DNA of 64,000 nucleotides from Petrosia ficiformis (Eukaryota > Porifera > Demospongiae > Haplosclerida > Petrosiidae), in NCBI GenBank assembly GCA_947044365.1, contig OX345647.1, positions 5,270,510 to 5,334,509 on the forward strand. The letters are read 5' to 3'. Position 1 is the stretch's first letter, and each line of letters begins with the position of its first letter. The notes beneath the pieces were generated by a model. That model was given only the letters and a program-made list of their open reading frames with translations, ran no database searches and was not told where the DNA came from. The position numbers and the translations under genes are program-made. This document shows, piece by piece, positions 49,101 to 59,002 of the stretch.

Positions 49101-52100
49101 AGGTCGCCAGGATCATCCTTTCCATCCTCACAAGCTAACTAGATGTGATACAAGAACGGTTTATAGTACATATCAATCGAGATGGAAGTGTGATGTTTGT
49201 AATATATCGTATGATGGGCGCTCTGATGAAGAAGTACACAGATTTGCTTATCACTGTTCCAAATGTACCTTCTTTGACATGTGTCTCAAATGTTATAAAG
49301 GTTATCTACACCCTTTTCATACTCATAGACTTCAACCAGCTCGTCCAAGCCTCTGTTATCCCCAAACAAATGGTTCATGGAGGTGTGATGCTTGTCAGGA
49401 ACTGTCAGGTGGAGTTTTAGATGAAACGTGTTATCATTGTAGCAAGTAAGTATATTAAACCTTCTATTTGCTTTTAATATATCGATTAGTCGTCCTTACA
49501 ACTAACTACTACTTTATTAACGTAAGCTTAAATGTATAAAGGTTTATAAATCATGCATGTATATAATTGTGGGTGTGACTTCCAGCATTTTGAATGGTAA
49601 ATACTATATAGTACAATGCTCTTGGCATCCATTACTTGCTGTGTTATGCTTACTGTGAAGGAAAAAGTTGATAAACCCTTCAGTTGGGTATTTCACAAGT
49701 GGAATTGAATGATGAACTAAGTACCTGTACATATTATTGAAGTGCCTCTAGCTGTTTCAATAGAACCTTTGTGACACAACATTTCTGAGAACATGAAATT
49801 GTCTTTCGAACAACCTCTATACATATTCATTTATGTATCTCATATTATATATGTATTTGTATTTGTATAATTTACATCTATCTATATCTACATCTCATGA
49901 GCTTTCATTATTTTGATAATTCTTGTAATATACAGTGTAGTATCTGTATCCATTTATCAGTGTTTCTCCCATGATAAATATTAAGGGTGGAGGAGTGCTG
50001 ACATTAGGTCAACAATGTTCAATCAGTGTTATAAAACAGGCATCATAAACCTCAAGACTAAAGATTGGGGGAGCACCATGGTACTACCCTTTGGGGGAAA
50101 CACTGGTTTATCCATCTATCATTAAATATTTATTGCTAACTCCAAATGATTGATGCAGTTTGTACTTCTTGGTTGGTCATTTGACATGGAGCATTTGTCA
50201 GAATAAAGGTCAGTTCACTATTTGTCAGCATCACATGGTGCTAGTGACACATAGTGAACTGACAGATCATTTGTGATATCAGAAATGATTTGTCCCAAAT
50301 ATATCATAAGAGATTTGAATTTTAATTCTCAACAAAAATGTGATTATTAATTTAATATACAAATTGGTTTTGTGCACATACTGTATGTAGCTGTTGAGAC
50401 TGAAATCTATGGGAAAACCTCAACCTACAGTACCATTATGTAACCCTGTCTATCTATCCACAAGGACGACGTATAAGAATATCTTGTGTACTTCTCTTTA
50501 AAATCAATCTATCTATCTATCCATCTATATATATCATCAATCCACCAAATCATTAATCCATTAATGTATCTATCCATCTCTACCTCTATCGATGAATAGA
50601 TCTATCTATCTATCCATCACTCCATATCCACAGGAAGCATATAGAAATACCTCGTTATTTCTATTTATGTCTATCTATTTATCTATTCATCCATTCACAT
50701 ACTTATTTATCTATTCAGCCATCTATTTATATATCTATCTATTCACCCATTCATGTACTAATCTATCTATTCATCCATTCGTGCTCTTATCTATACATTC
50801 GATAATCCTTTTACATATATTGCCTCATTTCTTAATAGATGTCAAGTTGATATTTGTACTAAATGTTTTAAAGGTGAACAGCTTCATATACTACATGGAA
50901 AAGGGGAGCATCGTCTTATACCTATTGATCCTCGTATTCACTATCGCTGCTATGAAGAATGGATATGTGATGTTTGTGAAAAGACTGGTAGACATGGGTC
51001 TATATATTGGGTTTTATTCCATTGTAAAGAATGCGATGAAAATATATGTCACAGCTGCTTTAGAGGTACGAAACATTATCTTCATGAGCATGGTATGGTT
51101 CCTTGTGAACGCTCTCATAGTCGTAGAGAAACTTCTAAGTCTTATTGTTCTAATTGTAGTCGTCAGCTTCTTGGAAAAACTTACCACTCGTGTCATCGTC
51201 CCAATTGCTCTTACCATCTATGTACAAACTGTTTTCAAACTGTTCCCCCTCATCACCCAGCACATCCGGAACATCCATTATATAAAACTGATCCTAAGCA
51301 AGCGTATCCACAATCAGGAGGGGCGTGGCATTGTGATAAATGCACTTCAAATCATCCACAACAGAAACCTATACAACTAACATCACACGATGCTATGTAT
51401 CACTGTGATCTTTGTCTATATGATCTTTGTGAAACTTGTTTTAAATATGGGTTTAATAAGCCAGACAATGAAGTAAAACACTGGGTCCCTCCTCCCTCAA
51501 GTGCACCTCCAAGTTCTCAACGAAGCTATTTCTCATCAAAGGAACAGTATCAGCGTCCATTAGTACCCAAATCTTCTGTTAATTTTATTCCATCGCCACC
51601 AACCTCTCTTCCAACTCCAGAATTATGTAGAATTTGTGGACTGTCAACAGCGCGTGTTACCCCAATACACAAAGGAGAACCTCATTCAATTGCATTATAT
51701 TGTGAAAATTGTGCTAGATTTGTGATAAACCAAAGAGAAAGATGTCACTTGTGTAATCAAATTCCAGATGACATGGACTTCCTGACTAGAGTTCATCCCA
51801 GAGTTCAATGTGATGGACTCATAGTTCAATTTGATGAAGTCAGAGTTCAATAAAGCCTCTTATAGTATAATATACATCTTCAATACCAGGTAGATGTGAG
51901 GTAGTTAGTTGAGTTGAGAGTAATTATTAGTATAGGTAATTTCAAATTTATTTATTTTATGAATACACATGTATTACTAAATGTGACACATTGTATCATT
52001 GATTCCATGACTATTATCATGACTATTATCATGACTACTATTAATTATTATTAATTTTAAAGACACAACAATAACTTGTATTGACCTTGTATAGTAAACT

Positions 52101-55100
52101 ACAATGGACACTATTTTACAACTACCTACACATTATAAACAGTGATGGCTATTTCTATGTACAGTTTTATATGTATATATTTTTTGTTATGTTGCTAAGC
52201 GACCAAATAAATGTTTATTATTCATTACATGACTATATTGTTTCTTACCATGTGCTAGAAGATTTTCCAAACGATGAATCTGTTCTCGTAAAAGTTGACA
52301 TATCTCTCCGACATTGTCTTTATGAAGATGAGCACCTTGAATAAGAACCTCTATAGGCTGTGGAGAAAACAGAACCAGCTTTCCCTAACAACTAACTTTC
52401 CCCCCCTAGCAACTAACAGTCTCCCCTAACAATTAACTAGCATTCCTTGACAACTAACTGTCTCCCCAACAACCAACATTCCCTAAAAACTGTCTCCCCT
52501 AACAACCAACAGTCTTTCCTAAAGATTAACTGGCATTCCTCGACAACTAATTGTCTCCCCCAAGTAACTAACAATCTCCCCTAACAAACAACATGCATTC
52601 TCTAACAACCAACAGTCTCCCCTAACTACCAACATGCATTCCCTAAAAACCAACAGTCTCCCCTAACTACCAACAGTCTTCCCTAAAAATTAACTGGCAT
52701 TCCTCGACAACTAATTGTCTCCCCCAAGCAACTAACAGTCTCCCCTAACAAACAACATGCATTCTCTAACAACCAACAGTCTCCCCTAACTACCAACATG
52801 CATTCCCTAAAACCAACAGTCTCCCCTAACTACCAACAACCAGGAGCAAGCGGGTTTTAACAATAACACTTAACTGTACCATATTCTGTTCAAATCTACT
52901 ACTGTAGTTACAATACATACCACATACCACATACCAAAATATTAAATATAAAATGAATTTTAAATGAATGGGATAAGACAAAATGAGTAGTTGAGAAATG
53001 ATTACCTTTTTAAGTGATCCTGTATATGCTAGTACTGTAACACATAAATGAGGTTGTAATGACTCAGTGGAGTCCGGTACTGTTATCTGTAATGAATTAA
53101 ATTATATTAATTATATTTCATTAACCACAACAACAAGACTTGTAAACATGTATATCTCGTTATATATTCATTAATCAAGACTTGTAAACATGTGAATATA
53201 TATTGTATATCTCATTATATATTCATTAACCAAGACTTGTAAACATGTTATTAATAGAATATATATTGTATATCTCATTATATATTCATTAACCAAGACT
53301 TGTAAACATGTGAATCTACATGATTATATAATTATATCTCATTATATATACAATAATAACAAGACTCGTAACATGTTATTAATAGAACATTACATGTATC
53401 AATTAAAGGTCTTGTATACATTATATAACTATATTAATGAATAGAATATTATATACATACACACAGTCCCTCTATTTTAATGACTCACTGGTTGTGCTAG
53501 TTGTTGTAAAGTTGTCATAAGAGCTGATGTGGCTTCATCTAATTTAATTAAGAAAGTTTGGTTGCTCTAAAAGGAGAAAATGGGTAGTTTCTGATGTAAC
53601 AATTGCTAATATAAATAGAAACGATTGTTCTATAAATAAAAAACCACACCCAATCCTAATAACGATAAACCCTAGAATAAATTTAGGCCCAGGCTGGGGA
53701 CCTGATCTTAGGGGTTCTAGATTTGATTTAGGCCCTGAGTTCACACACACAACACATTTATATTTAATCATAGTTTTATTCAACATTTAATATATTCATA
53801 AAACCTTTTTTCGATGATTAATTATAATTATGATTAATATAATGATGATCATTTATAATACATATTTGTGCTACTTCACTAAATGTGTAATTAAGTGAAT
53901 AAGCAAAATTTGTGATATAATGAGCGATTAATATATATACATGTGTGTATTTTTGTATGTATATTTCTGATTTATTTAGTGATCAACTAATTTTTGTTTT
54001 GAAAATTTAAAATGGCTACAAAGAAGGCGGCAGATAAGAAAGGCCTAACTGTGACTGAATTAGCAAAGGCAACCAAAAACATTATTAGATAAAGAAAGCA
54101 AGCCAAAGAGTTACGTTAGGAAGAAAGCTACCATTTTCCCTAAATTGAAGGAATATACGTATGGTTACTCAAAGTAGTGTAAATGATTTGACTTTCAAGA
54201 AGATAAAGAATTTATGAACTAGTGGTAATAAGTTAGTCAAGTTAGTAGATGGACAATAAAAAAGGAGTGGAATGTTGAACTCAAGTTCTGTCTAAAAGTC
54301 ATAGAAAAGGAGAGAATACTATAGATGAAAGTGCTGTCCAATCGTCAGAGAATATCTCGATAGTGATAATTTGTGCTTGCGAATAATAAAGTACTACAGA
54401 TACTATAACCATAATTGAAGCTGTTGCAGGGGATTCCTAAAAGCTGATTGTTATCAATTAATCCAGTGGTTATTGAATTGGTGTTAAGATAGATGATCGA
54501 TGTACTAGTAGTTAGTTTCCTTATTGATTTGTCACCTTATGGAACAAATATGCACTTGATGATTCTAGTTTTTATTATGGAAAATTTAAAACTGTTGATT
54601 ATGATTTGTCTTTAGGCATAGAAGCTACAGAAATAGATAATTCAGATTTCAGAGTACATGAGAGTTCCGCTGGCAATTACAACAGCCAGAAAATGAGAAC
54701 TAAAATGATATTGAGAAACATGTATGAAATATAGCAAACTAAAATAGTCTCATAGTCATATTAAATGCAGTAAACACACATAAGTACATACACACATTCT
54801 CTGAAGAATGAGCTCATTTTAATTTAAGAGAAGATGTGTTAACTCACTACTTGTAACATGGTTGATGTCATATCCAACACAAATACAAGACTTGAATGAT
54901 GACTTATGAAGAATACATTAGTTGATGGGAGGAGCTGGTCACATGACACAGATGATAAAATACAAACATCGTCATTTTGATGTTCATCACGAGTCTATTA
55001 TGAGTGTAGAAGTATATTTACATAGGGACTACACGTGTATTAATATTTATTAATGTTGTGTTCCACAATGAATCAATTAATGATCTAATGATGTGATCAC

Positions 55101-55679
55101 ATGTTATTATCAAATAATGTGATCACATGTTATGGTCAGCTGACGTGATCACATGTTATTATCAAATAATGTGATCACATGTTATGGTCAGCTGACGTGA
55201 TCACATGTTATTATCAAATAATGTGATCACATGTTATGGTCATATGATTACATGATATGATCACGTTATGATCAGATGTACATATGATCACATCATTATG
55301 ATCACGTTATCATCGGGTAATTGTGATCATGTTATGATCAATGTACATGCTGATCAGATGATTGTGATCATGTTATGATCAGATGTACATATACATATGC
55401 TGTGATCACATTACAATCAAAAGCTTACCTCCTCTGTGTTAATATCTGTAAATAAGTGATCAATATACCATTTAGTTCTGATACTACGAGACACTCTGTG
55501 CTCTTTACTGAGTATCAAATATAAACTAGAAACGCCTCCTCCAGTTAATGGTTGTGAAGTCTGCACAATGTAAAATGGGTGGACAACTGATAGCATTAAG
55601 CCACACATCACATTAACAGCAACTCATAATGTTGTATATACTTATAATTTAAGAGTTAATATACCTGTATTTCTGTCAT
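28292..55679 (-). CDS. SZT2: SZT2 (KICSTOR subunit), complete, 41 exons
   Basis: SZT2 is the large KICSTOR subunit that holds GATOR1 at lysosomes and so restrains mTORC1 when amino acids are low. Exons: 55679-55665, 55560-55429, 54994-54848, 53566-53489, 53086-53006, 52357-52249, 48839-48717, 47328-47114, 46626-46400, 46320-46265, 45979-45909, 45249-45185, 45016-44978, 44865-44701, 44089-43348, 43290-43114, 42701-42461, 42243-41333, 41222-40979, 40595-40481, 40260-40238, 40049-39862, 38989-38532, 38143-38044, 37799-37592, 37458-37338, 36934-36840, 36534-36479, 36423-36324, 35905-35513, 35141-34018, 33781-33536, 33005-32808, 32708-32562, 32001-31708, 31482-31272, 30536-29974, 29805-29713, 29465-29335, 28969-28906, 28561-28292. 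They join in one frame to about 3011 aa (human 3432). Clear matches to human SZT2 include [17 protein letters not shown] (exon 2), LILFTDG (exon 8), [18 protein letters not shown] (exon 15), [15 protein letters not shown] [15 protein letters not shown] (exon 31), SQKMGLFHH (exon 32) and [14 protein letters not shown] (exon 36). The joins around exons 1 and 20-22 and the last four exons are the least certain. Confidence 0.9.
29078..29209. repeat. Foldback inverted repeat in SZT2 intron 39
   Basis: Arms of about 50 bp (29078-29133 and 29159-29209), both containing ATTAATAACATGTCTTGTT and TTGTGGTYAATRAATATATAATRAGATA in opposite orientation. Related sequence recurs at 53100-53400. Its left edge is exactly the breakpoint of the A/B duplication. 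Confidence 0.85.
29500..29705. repeat. TCTATCTG/GTCTGTCC/CATCCATC microsatellite
   Basis: Compound tetranucleotide array in SZT2 intron 38. The open frames over it are artefacts of the repeat. Confidence 0.9.
30487..30706. repeat. 110-bp tandem duplication of SZT2 exon 37 start and acceptor
   Basis: Segments 30487-30595 and 30597-30705 are almost identical. Each contains the acceptor (CTAG on the minus strand) and the first 50 bases of exon 37. Only the inner copy (30536) is joined to the rest of the exon; the outer copy forms a decoy acceptor followed by a donor-free fragment. Confidence 0.85.
32030..32480. repeat. GAGAGGGA / GGGATTAAAGG minisatellite
   Basis: About 450 bases, nearly pure purine on the plus strand, with a recurrent GGGATTAAAGGGAGAGGGAGA unit in SZT2 intron 34. 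On the transcribed strand it is an extreme polypyrimidine tract. Confidence 0.95.
33055..33530. repeat. (ACAG)n-based array in SZT2 intron 32
   Basis: GACAGACA tetranucleotide array that also shows a longer repeat of about 200 bp containing ACATGTTGA and GAGACACA. Confidence 0.9.
33800..34014. repeat. ACAGACAC array in SZT2 intron 31
   Basis: Hexa/tetranucleotide repeats of ACAGACACAG. A long open minus-strand frame from exon 31 runs through it into exon 32 but includes repeat-encoded Val/Cys/Ser, so the spliced model is preferred. Confidence 0.9.
35185..35510. repeat. (TACA)n microsatellite in SZT2 intron 30
   Basis: Over 70 near-perfect tetranucleotide units with occasional TATA and GATA variants. 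Confidence 0.95.
35913..36095. repeat. (GGA)n/(GAA)n triplet repeat
   Basis: About 180 bases of GGA and GAA triplets just upstream of SZT2 exon 30, giving a long CT-rich tract before its acceptor. Confidence 0.95.
36580..36838. repeat. ACATGTACATGTA tract in SZT2 intron 27
   Basis: Self-complementary TACATGTACATG stretches capable of forming hairpins. Confidence 0.85.
36996..37225. repeat. (GGCA)n microsatellite in SZT2 intron 26
   Basis: GGCAGGCAAGCA array, notably GC-rich in an AT-rich region. The Cys/Leu/Pro frames over it are artefacts. Confidence 0.95.
37810..38030. repeat. (TATG)n microsatellite in SZT2 intron 24
   Basis: More than 45 TATG units. It is immediately upstream (in the plus sense) of SZT2 exon 24 at 38044. 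Confidence 0.95.
38329..38482. mobile_element. MITE family 2 (hAT-like), copy 1
   Basis: About 154 bp with ends CAGGGGTGTGG and CCACACCATTG and an interior with GTCCTGCTCCCCATATAC and TTACCAGACATTCACTAGAT. Another copy, inverted, is at 44255-44418 and a partial one is at 63938-64000. CAG-type ends are usual for hAT elements; the flanks do not show a clear 8-bp duplication here. Confidence 0.75.
38990..39845. repeat. About 20-bp minisatellite (CATCAACCCATCCCTTGATC)
   Basis: More than 40 imperfect units in SZT2 intron 22, with higher-order repetition (for example the block near 39480 recurs near 39560 and 39690). Confidence 0.95.
40610..40910. repeat. 30-bp minisatellite with GTTACTATTAATAG boxes
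   Basis: About ten units of GTTACTATTAATAGAATGTT/ATAATGTAAT in SZT2 intron 19. It shares the core with arrays at 13200, 20580 and 45255 but has its own spacer. Confidence 0.9.
41230..41325. repeat. (TATG)n microsatellite in SZT2 intron 18
   Basis: Short TATG/TTTG tetranucleotide run directly next to the exon 18 donor. Confidence 0.9.
42290..42425. repeat. (CATC)n microsatellite in SZT2 intron 17
   Basis: CCATCCAT tetranucleotide run with point variants. Confidence 0.9.
42710..43110. other. AT-rich SZT2 intron 16
   Basis: Runs of TTAATTAATTA and self-complementary AATTAATTATTAATAATTAACT between 42880 and 43040. No gene was seen. Confidence 0.6.
44255..44418. mobile_element. MITE family 2 (hAT-like), copy 2
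   Basis: Starts CAGTGGTGTGGAAA and ends CCACACTCCTG, in the opposite orientation to 38329-38482. The flanks AGTATATA and AGTATACT could be an imperfect 8-bp target duplication. Located in SZT2 intron 14. Confidence 0.8.
45055..45160. repeat. (ACAG)n microsatellite in SZT2 intron 12
   Basis: GACAGACA run between exons 12 and 13. Confidence 0.9.
45255..45897. repeat. About 32-bp minisatellite with GTTACTATTAATAG boxes
   Basis: Around 20 units of GTTACTATTAATAGACAACT followed by GATNAAGATAAT or GATTAAAATAAC, with a larger block of about 240 bp duplicated (45400-45640 resembles 45640-45880). It fills SZT2 intron 11. Confidence 0.95.
46040..46258. repeat. (TACA)n microsatellite in SZT2 intron 10
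   Basis: More than 50 units with regular TACGTAAATACA interruptions about 100 bp apart, suggesting block duplication. Confidence 0.95.
46676..46852. mobile_element. MITE family 1, copy 2
   Basis: Carries AGCCCAAAGAG, GCACTGCACAGT, AAGATGTATTCCCAAT and TTTGGCCCATGCTTCAAAAC, in the same orientation as 47469-47646. More diverged; located in SZT2 intron 8. Confidence 0.7.
47469..47646. mobile_element. MITE family 1, copy 3
   Basis: GTGTTTTTGATAAGCTCATA at one end and GCCCATGCTTCAAAACATAT at the other, with the common interior. Located in SZT2 intron 7, about 620 bp from copy 2, which lies beyond exon 8. Confidence 0.8.
47650..48716. other. SZT2 intron 7 remainder
   Basis: No gene was seen. It contains CATACATGCATA-type simple repeats (47950-48075) and a (TA)n run (48625-48680). 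Confidence 0.6.
48829..49047. repeat. 110-bp tandem duplication of SZT2 exon 7 start
   Basis: GTGGATGAAGTACCTATATATA...GCTAGCTATAAAA occurs twice, starting at about 48828 and 48937. The first unit contains the first bases and acceptor of SZT2 exon 7. The second carries a copy of that acceptor and forms the promoter-side DNA of the nested zinc-finger gene. Confidence 0.85.
49037..49044 (+). promoter_or_regulatory. Possible TATA box of the nested zinc-finger gene
   Basis: TATAAAAG lies 46 bases upstream of the ATG at 49090, a workable distance for a short 5' leader. The same octamer occurs at 48930-48937 in the duplicated unit. Position-based inference only. Confidence 0.4.
49090..51853 (+). 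CDS. Multi zinc-finger (DC1/C1-like) protein nested in SZT2 intron 6
   Basis: Two exons (49090-49445 and 50839-51853) join in frame through AGC-AA/A to 456 aa. The first 380 residues or so consist of repeated Cys/His modules of the form W-x-C-D-x-C ... Y-H-C-x-x-C-x-x-x-x-C-x-x-C, with HPFHPH-type histidine runs in between. This resembles DC1/C1-like or ZZ fingers ([42 protein letters not shown]). A Pro/Ser-rich linker follows, then a C-terminal four-Cys pair (CRICGLS... CENC... CHLCNQIP). Such fingers bind zinc and usually mediate protein or lipid contacts; the role of this protein is unknown. It lies on the strand opposite its host gene. Confidence 0.85.
49446..50838. other. Intron of the nested zinc-finger gene
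   Basis: Mostly AT-rich, with a TCTATCTA/CATTCATC microsatellite at about 50440-50810. No further gene was seen. Confidence 0.6.
52375..52850. repeat. Minisatellite CCCCTAACAACCAACAGTCT
   Basis: Units of about 20 bp in SZT2 intron 5, with a duplicated block of about 185 bp (52495-52665 resembles 52670-52850). Confidence 0.9.
53100..53405. repeat. About 60-bp repeats related to the 29078 foldback
   Basis: Four units of ATATATTCATTAACCAAGAC TTGTAAACATGT type in SZT2 intron 4. The last, with ACATGTTATTAATAGAACA, matches an arm of the inverted repeat at 29078-29209. Confidence 0.8.
53570..54847. other. SZT2 intron 3, no gene supported
   Basis: 1.3 kb between exons 3 and 4. A short frame at 54012-54092 ([19 protein letters not shown]) reads like protein but stops after 26 codons, and the following sequence has no long frame. 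It may be a decayed retro- or transposon copy. Confidence 0.4.
55075..55410. repeat. TGATCACATGTTATNATCA palindrome array
   Basis: Repeats of about 26 bp built on GTGATCACATGTTATGGTCAGCTGAC and GTGATCACATGTTATTATCAAATAAT in SZT2 intron 2. Each unit contains the palindrome TGATCA and many also CAGCTG or ACATGT. Confidence 0.9.
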
Positions 55680-55823
55680 ACTTCCATCAATCCCTTCATG
55701 AGGGTGTGCAATGCAGTCTTCATTACATTTACTACAGTAATTATTACAAACAAAACCACGCCTACATTTTTAGCTTGACCACGCCCAAGTGCCCACATGA
55801 CATGACATGACAAAGTTAGAGAG
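55680..55823. promoter_or_regulatory. Bidirectional promoter region of SZT2 and POLR2E
   Basis: Only 144 bases separate the two divergent ATG codons. No TATA box was seen. CCACGCC boxes at 55756-55762 and 55781-55787 (ACCACGCCT, ACCACGCCC) resemble GC/CACCC elements and recur in other promoters of this block. Inferred from gene positions. Confidence 0.6.
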
Positions 55824-57754
55824 ATGGACGATGAAGAAGTAACATATAAACTATGGAGAATTCGTAAAACAGTGATGCAGATGTGCCACGATAGAGGCTA
55901 TCTTGTTACACAAGATGAGTTAGACCAGACAATAGATCAATTCAAGACTCAGTTTGGTGATCGTCCCAGTGAGGGCCATCCATCAAGGGCTGATTTATCT
56001 ATTCTTGTAGCTCATAATGATGATCCTACTGATCAAATGTTTGTATTCTTCCCAGAGGAACCTAAAGTTGGCATTAAGACAATTAAACAGTAAGAATCAT
56101 CCCAATTACATTTCATATACATGTATATCAGTATATGTACATGTATCATTTTAATATCTATTATTAAAGTGTCTACTTTAGTTGTAGAGAGATTATTCTA
56201 GTCCATTATAACAAGTACTCAGATCAAGCATCGTTAGACGTTAGAACAGAAACAAGCATGCAAACAGCAGGTCAATTTTCCTGGAACATGCCCACAATGT
56301 GAACCACATGTACAAATGTGCATGTACATGGGTGTGGCTATCCTTAGGATATTTGTAGATTTTTGCAACAAGATATTCGGATACCAAATACCCCTATCCG
56401 TTGAAACTCTACAGACGCAGGATCTGTTCCTCATGTATATATAATACTAAAAGTACTGGTAAATTGTCGTTGATCCTAGGGCAACCTCCTTGATTTTAGT
56501 GTGTAGGTTTTATCATTGTCCTGTGGTAGGGTTAAATTCAGATCAATAGTAATCCCTCACCAAGCCATCCATCAACTATTCCTTACCTCAAAATAATAAC
56601 ATTCATGAATAGGGACACATATCAAGTATAATTGAGAACCAGTACTGATACACGGCCATTATATTATATATTTGCATATGTACACCTGTATTTATGAGCT
56701 TACTCAATTCACCATTGCTGTTCTTTTCATTATCCAGATATTGTGGTCGCATGCAAGAGGAGAACATTAGCAGAGCCATTATAATTGTCCAACAAGGAAT
56801 GACACCCTCGGCTAAACAGGCTCTCGTTGATATGGCACCTAAATATATCTTAGAACAGTTTATGGAAGCGGAGCTTATGATAAACATCACTGAACATGAG
56901 GTAGGTGTGTGTAGCCATTTATATGTAACCTTTCCCTTGATATCTGAGGCTTGATATCAATGGATTACTAAGGAAGCTCATCTCATTAGCAATGGCACCA
57001 TCATCTATCTGCGTCATCACTCATCATTCCATGTATCTATCTATCTATCTGTCATTCCATCTATTTATCTTTATTCAATCCATCCATCAGTTCATCCATG
57101 TATTCCAGTCTCGTCAGTCATAAATCCAACAGTTATATAATAATTCAATATAAAGTGTTATTATAAATTATCTTTCTACTGGTATTAGCTTGTTCCGGAA
57201 CACATTGTGATGACTCCAGATGAAAAGAAAGAGCTGTTACTCAGATAGTATCCTCATTTCATAATAATTATTATATCTATCACACTATATGTGTTATATT
57301 TAAGTCTCTATTCATCTATTTATCAAGTATCTACCATAGAATGAGACATTGCATATTACTAAATGTGGATTGTATTTATTATCATCAACTTGTATACATG
57401 CCTGTACCACATGCATTCATGCAGTACCTGTTGTATCAGTATACATATGTATATATATGTACATATGTACCACAGTACCACATATATTCTTCATGCACAG
57501 TATCTGTTGTCTGTTGTATCAGTATACATGGTGTATAATTATAATTATATATGTAATACATATATATACATGGTGTAATTATAATTTCCTCAACTCATCA
57601 CTTCAACAGTAAACTGAAAGAGCATCAACTACCGAAGATACAATCTGGTGATCCTGTTGCGAGATATTTTGGACTCAAAAGAGGACAAGTGGTTAAAATT
57701 ATAAGACCCAGTGAAACTGCTGGTCGTTATGTAACATACAGACTTGTTCAATAA
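55824..57754 (+). CDS. POLR2E: RNA polymerase subunit RPB5 (POLR2E)
   Basis: RPB5 is a shared subunit of nuclear RNA polymerases I, II and III, located in the lower jaw. Four exons (55824-56089, 56738-56900, 57189-57247, 57610-57754) join in frame to 210 aa, exactly the human length. The N-terminal jaw domain ([20 protein letters not shown], then a [13 protein letters not shown] string) is followed by the conserved assembly domain (residues about 135-210) with [27 protein letters not shown] and the terminal [14 protein letters not shown]. No defects. Divergent from SZT2 and convergent with EXOSC3. Confidence 0.97.
56090..56737. other. POLR2E intron 1
   Basis: 648 bp without further recognisable features. 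Confidence 0.6.
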
Positions 57755-57943
57755 TGTATCTTATCTCCTTTGTACAGTATATACTACATTATCAAATGAT
57801 ATTCATTATAAATAATATATTCAACGTACATTGTAATTTCACACCGAGAGACTTTCTAATGAACACTAAATAACAACAGACAAGAACTATATCATGTGAC
57901 AGTCATGTGACTACAATATAAGCAATCTAGATTAAAATTATAA

Positions 57944-59002
57944 TTACATCATCACAGCCTTTTCAACCATGTTTTTAATAGCTTGTTCTTCCATATACTC
58001 ACTAGCAATGAGACAGTTTCTTACTACGATTGTTTGCATCAGTGAAGGAGCACAAACCAACACACGACCATTTAAACCAATTGTGATTTCAAACTTGAAA
58101 TGTTGTTGTAAAGCTTGTAAGACAGGACATGACTTTGTTAATAATCTGAAAAATTAACGGAGTGTTGGTTTAATTAACTATAACTACTTTAGTATACTGG
58201 TTCACTAAACTATAACTAAATTACAAGTGAAAATTGGCCATTAATTAGAAAACCTAAACCACTAATATTACAATAGTTAATTAACTATAACTATAATAAA
58301 TGATTGAGATATTATAATAACTATAAGTGGCCATTATTGTCACATTGCTGCACTGAAAAAATTAATTTTCAGACATGCAAATACTTTTAATTAACAGTTT
58401 ATAATTTGTTATATACTTACTTTCTACATAACGACAAAGTACAGTTCACAATGCAACCATTTTCTCTCAGTAAACCCATTCCATTGCCACGCCCACTGGA
58501 ATCCACACAAGTTAACTCTGGTTCACAACCACGATGAGCTTGACTGATTCGAGCAAATATCAAATCACCAACCTATGTGAGTATTTAATTCTATACCAAA
58601 GGTCATAGTTCAGGTTGAGTTACCTGTAACGAAGGTTTGTTTCTCTTCGTTGCTCCTTCAAACGCCAATTCCTGCAATGCTGCCAACTGACTTGATCCAA
58701 TATCAATTTTATGGACACGCCCAGTTCTAATCACCACACCTAGCACTCTTTCACCCTCACTAGGTACATACTAAAAGAATATATATTTATATAAACAGTT
58801 ATTATTTCTAATACACACACACCCTTTTCTGTTGACAATGGACCCACACTGAATCTTCCCCTTTCCGTTTAAGCGTCCCAGCTTTACACAGATACGCACC
58901 ATCTCCTTCTCTGTTAATAGCTGTACCAGGTCCAAGAACAGTAGATGGTTTAGGAAGGAAGAGAGCGTCTCCTGGAAGAACAGTAACAGTTGAGTCAACC
59001 AT
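57944..59002 (-). CDS. EXOSC3: Exosome component 3 (RRP40)
   Basis: EXOSC3 is one of the three S1/KH cap subunits of the RNA exosome. Four exons (59002-58823, 58770-58624, 58572-58421, 58145-57944) join in frame to 226 aa. Order: N-terminal beta domain (VTVLPGDALFLP), S1 region (VHCQQKRYVPSEGERVLGVV, then LAFEGATKRNKPSLQVGDLI), and KH region with SSGRGNGMG and GLNGRVLV. The pattern QQKRYVP plus FEGATKRN distinguishes EXOSC3 from EXOSC2. It is shorter than human (275) because the N-terminal extension is missing. The ATG at 59002 is the first in frame after the divergent promoter. Confidence 0.95.

Noticed and set aside
50592..51380. 262-codon plus-strand frame
   Set aside because: Out-of-frame shadow of the nested zinc-finger gene that includes its intron. 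The alternative frame has the regular Cys/His spacing.
54012..54092. Short Lys-rich frame [11 protein letters not shown]...
   Set aside because: Stops after 26 codons and has no flanking exons or family match. Mentioned only as possible decayed insertion.
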